A DNA stretch of 64,000 nucleotides from UBA4421 sp002704225 (GTDB lineage: Bacteria; Pseudomonadota; Gammaproteobacteria; Pseudomonadales; Azotimanducaceae): the NCBI GenBank assembly GCA_902556425.1, contig CACDWG010000006.1, positions 1 to 64,000 of the forward strand, in the 5' to 3' direction. The notes below the pieces were generated by a model. The model was not told where the DNA came from. It made no database searches and saw only the letters and a program-made list of their open reading frames with translations. Below are positions 62,548 to 64,000 of the stretch, piece by piece. Made by a program: the position numbers and the translations under genes. Position 1 is the first letter of the stretch. Every line of letters starts with the position of its first letter.

Positions 62548-63233
62548 TAGCTCGCGCTCCTCGGTCCAAGGCTTAGAGCAAATTGACGATTGAAGTAGTA
62601 AACGCAGAGCAGGGTCGAAAACGAAAAGGCCAATAGCCCAGCCGAAAGAAGGTGTGCTTGCGTGTAGTCGAGTGTTTCGACGCTTTCGTATATGGCAATG
62701 GAAATGACCCGTGTCTCTCCTGCCAGATTACCGCCCACCATCAGCACGATACCGAACTCGCCCACCGTATGCGCGAAGGTCAGTACAGCAGCGGTGAGAT
62801 AGCCGTTGCGCGCCATAGGAAGCACTGTGGTGCGCCAAGCATTCCAGGGGCTAGCGCCCAGAGTGGCCGCAGCCTCCATGGGTCTTCTGCCAATCTGCCC
62901 AAAGGCGGCGGTCAGAGGCTGAACCATAAAGGGCAGCGAATACATCAGCGAGGCGATGACTAGGCCGTTAAAGGAAAACGACAGGGCACTGCCGGTGAGA
63001 TTCACCCAAACGCTGCCAAAGACGTTGTCCGGGCTGAAGAGAAGAAGCAGATAAAACCCCATTACTGTTGGCGGCATGACAAGCGGCAGGGCGGTCAAAG
63101 CTTCCACCGCAGGTTTCAGGCGATGTTGGCTATGGGCCAACCACCAAGCCAATGGCGTAGCCACCAACAGCAGTACGGCAGTGGTGATGCCGGCGAGTTT
63201 TGCGGTTAACCAAATGGCGCTGAGTTCGTTCAA
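62547..63233 (-). CDS. modB: ModB, molybdate ABC transporter permease
   Basis: 228-residue permease with about five TM helices. Family marks are TALPLVMPPTVMGFYLLLLF, the EAA loop AAATLGASPWNAWRTTVLP and HTVGEFGIVLMVGGNLAGET. It transports molybdate together with ModC. It is followed by modC with a one-base overlap. The binding protein ModA would normally precede it; the sequence before it is instead the methyltransferase gene, so modA lies elsewhere or a different binding protein is used. Confidence 0.93.
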   Translation of the reverse strand: MNELSAIWLTAKLAGITTAVLLLVATPLAWWLAHSQHRLKPAVEALTALPLVMPPTVMGFYLLLLFSPDNVFGSVWVNLTGSALSFSFNGLVIASLMYSLPFMVQPLTAAFGQIGRRPMEAAATLGASPWNAWRTTVLPMARNGYLTAAVLTFAHTVGEFGIVLMVGGNLAGETRVISIAIYESVETLDYTQAHLLSAGLLAFSFSTLLCVYYFNRQFALSLGPRSAS

Positions 63234-63302
63234 TTCAGATAGGTCTTGGTGGGTGAAAGCAGCGACCCGGAGGTCGCCGCTCTTTGTGGCGCGCGGTGAG
63301 GG

Positions 63303-64000
63303 CTATGCCGCCGGCTTGCGAAATAGTAGCGTCATACGGTTGGACTCACCGATGGCCTGCATGGCCGCTGCTGCTTCTGGATCGTCCGCACTGCCCATGA
63401 GCGAAGGCGGTAGACGCCACACGATATCACCGTCTTCGGGCTGATCCTTTGGGTTGGCATTAATGTCAGAAGTACCCTCTAAGACAAATCCGGCCTGCTC
63501 CATTTGCTCAACAACGAAGCTCTGCTTCAGGTAGCCTCGATTCCCCTGGGCCCAAGCATCCGGGGCTTCTTCGCGCATCTGGTGCTGAACCACTCCGACG
63601 ACGCCACCAGGCTTCAGAATTGCATATGCGTCGGCCAACGCGCTGGTGAGGTAGCCGCCTTGATCTTCGAATCGTGCCAGATTGTGCAGTGCCCGAATGA
63701 ACAGCACAGCGTCAGCACTGGCGGCAGTACCCTCGGGCATTGAGCCGAAGAAGAAAGCGGAAATGGGGGTGTTGTTGCCTTCGATCCAAGTCGAGGCGTT
63801 GGTGGGCCAATCGGTATCCCACGTTTCCATTTCCTGAAGTCGTTCTTCGCTGTAAAAACCAAAGAGACGGCGCATGTCGACAGTATAACTGGCCCCGATC
63901 AGCGCACCGTCATCACCCAGGTAAGGAAGCAGGAGCTTGCTGTACCAGCCGCCACCGGGCAGCGCCTCAACCACGGTCATGCCGGGTTCGATGCCGAAAA
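63303..64000 (-). CDS. SAM-dependent methyltransferase-like protein (5' truncated by window end)
   Basis: The frame is open to the last base (FGIEP before the ATG at 63980), so the true start lies beyond the window. The visible ~232 residues are a Rossmann-like class I methyltransferase: GMTVVEALPGGGWYS as the glycine-rich motif I, then DAVLFIRALHNLARF, AYAILKPGGVVGVVQHQM (post-motif strand) and a C-terminal strand MTLLFRKPAA. I associate it with the periplasmic-type predicted methyltransferases (COG4798). The substrate is unknown. It lies 69 bases ahead of modB. Confidence 0.8.
   Translation of the reverse strand, partial: FGIEPGMTVVEALPGGGWYSKLLLPYLGDDGALIGASYTVDMRRLFGFYSEERLQEMETWDTDWPTNASTWIEGNNTPISAFFFGSMPEGTAASADAVLFIRALHNLARFEDQGGYLTSALADAYAILKPGGVVGVVQHQMREEAPDAWAQGNRGYLKQSFVVEQMEQAGFVLEGTSDINANPKDQPEDGDIVWRLPPSLMGSADDPEAAAAMQAIGESNRMTLLFRKPAA

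Noticed and set aside
1..64000. CRISPR arrays, tRNA or rRNA genes, insertion sequences, integrases
   Set aside because: I read the intergenic regions for regularly spaced repeats, tRNA-like T-arms and transposase motifs and saw none.

Overview
The window looks like a chromosomal segment of a free-living, probably marine, gammaproteobacterium. The evidence is the gene order at the left end (miaB, phoH-like ybeZ, ybeY, corC, lnt, leuS, lptE, holA), which is the classical gammaproteobacterial arrangement, plus a lipoprotein and LPS-assembly toolkit typical of a Gram-negative cell. The mix of photolyase, carotenoid oxygenase, acyl-CoA enzymes and CobS/CobT-type genes would fit the Halieaceae/OM60 neighbourhood, but that is inference from gene content. 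Base composition looks moderately GC-rich and even throughout. I see no tRNA, rRNA, CRISPR array, transposase or integrase, so this is core chromosome with a patchwork accessory right half.

Layout. 1-10.6 kb: housekeeping genes for tRNA modification and charging, rRNA maturation, lipoprotein acylation, LPS assembly and the DNA polymerase III delta subunit. They are interrupted by a delta-class carbonic anhydrase gene on the opposite strand that carries an in-frame TAA. 10.6-15.6 kb: a histidine phosphatase, a CobS/CobT AAA+/VWA pair, a monooxygenase-fold protein, a Nudix hydrolase and an RRM protein with a clear terminator. 15.7-21.8 kb: a complete oppABCDF peptide importer whose OppC carries a large extra periplasmic domain. 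21.8-26.7 kb: a second MoxR/VWA pair, then a sodium:solute symporter with a 63-residue membrane partner and a shikimate-kinase-family protein. 27.2-32.7 kb: a glycosyltransferase, rfbD and rfbB, and a membrane-protein cluster (NIPSNAP protein, 54-residue one-TM protein, two paralogous four-TM proteins) behind an SDR.

32.8-38.3 kb: a family III CoA transferase, a DoxX protein and a Fur-linked ferric iron ABC transporter split over both strands. 38.4-44.6 kb: an unknown gene; a tightly overlapped repair operon (56-residue DUF2256 zinc-ribbon-like protein, Nei glycosylase, photolyase-family protein); then two DEAD-box helicases (DbpA and RhlE types). 44.9-57.5 kb: catabolic and detoxification genes, including a penicillin-acylase-family lipoprotein broken by one extra C in a C6 run, a double DsbA/HCCA-isomerase-fold protein, a nitronate monooxygenase, an Eis-like acetyltransferase, a class-C beta-lactamase-fold hydrolase, an esterase, an enoyl-CoA hydratase and a GST. 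57.6-64 kb: an HpaI-type aldolase, a zinc metallopeptidase, ExoIII, a carotenoid oxygenase, modBC without modA, and a methyltransferase cut by the window end.

The items most worth a second look are the two coding sequences interrupted by single events, the OppC with its Fn3-like insert, the overlapped DUF2256-nei-photolyase operon whose photolyase lacks the usual Cys-x2-Cys cluster ligands, the two AAA+/VWA pairs without a CobN nearby, and the tandem four-TM membrane proteins with their small partners.
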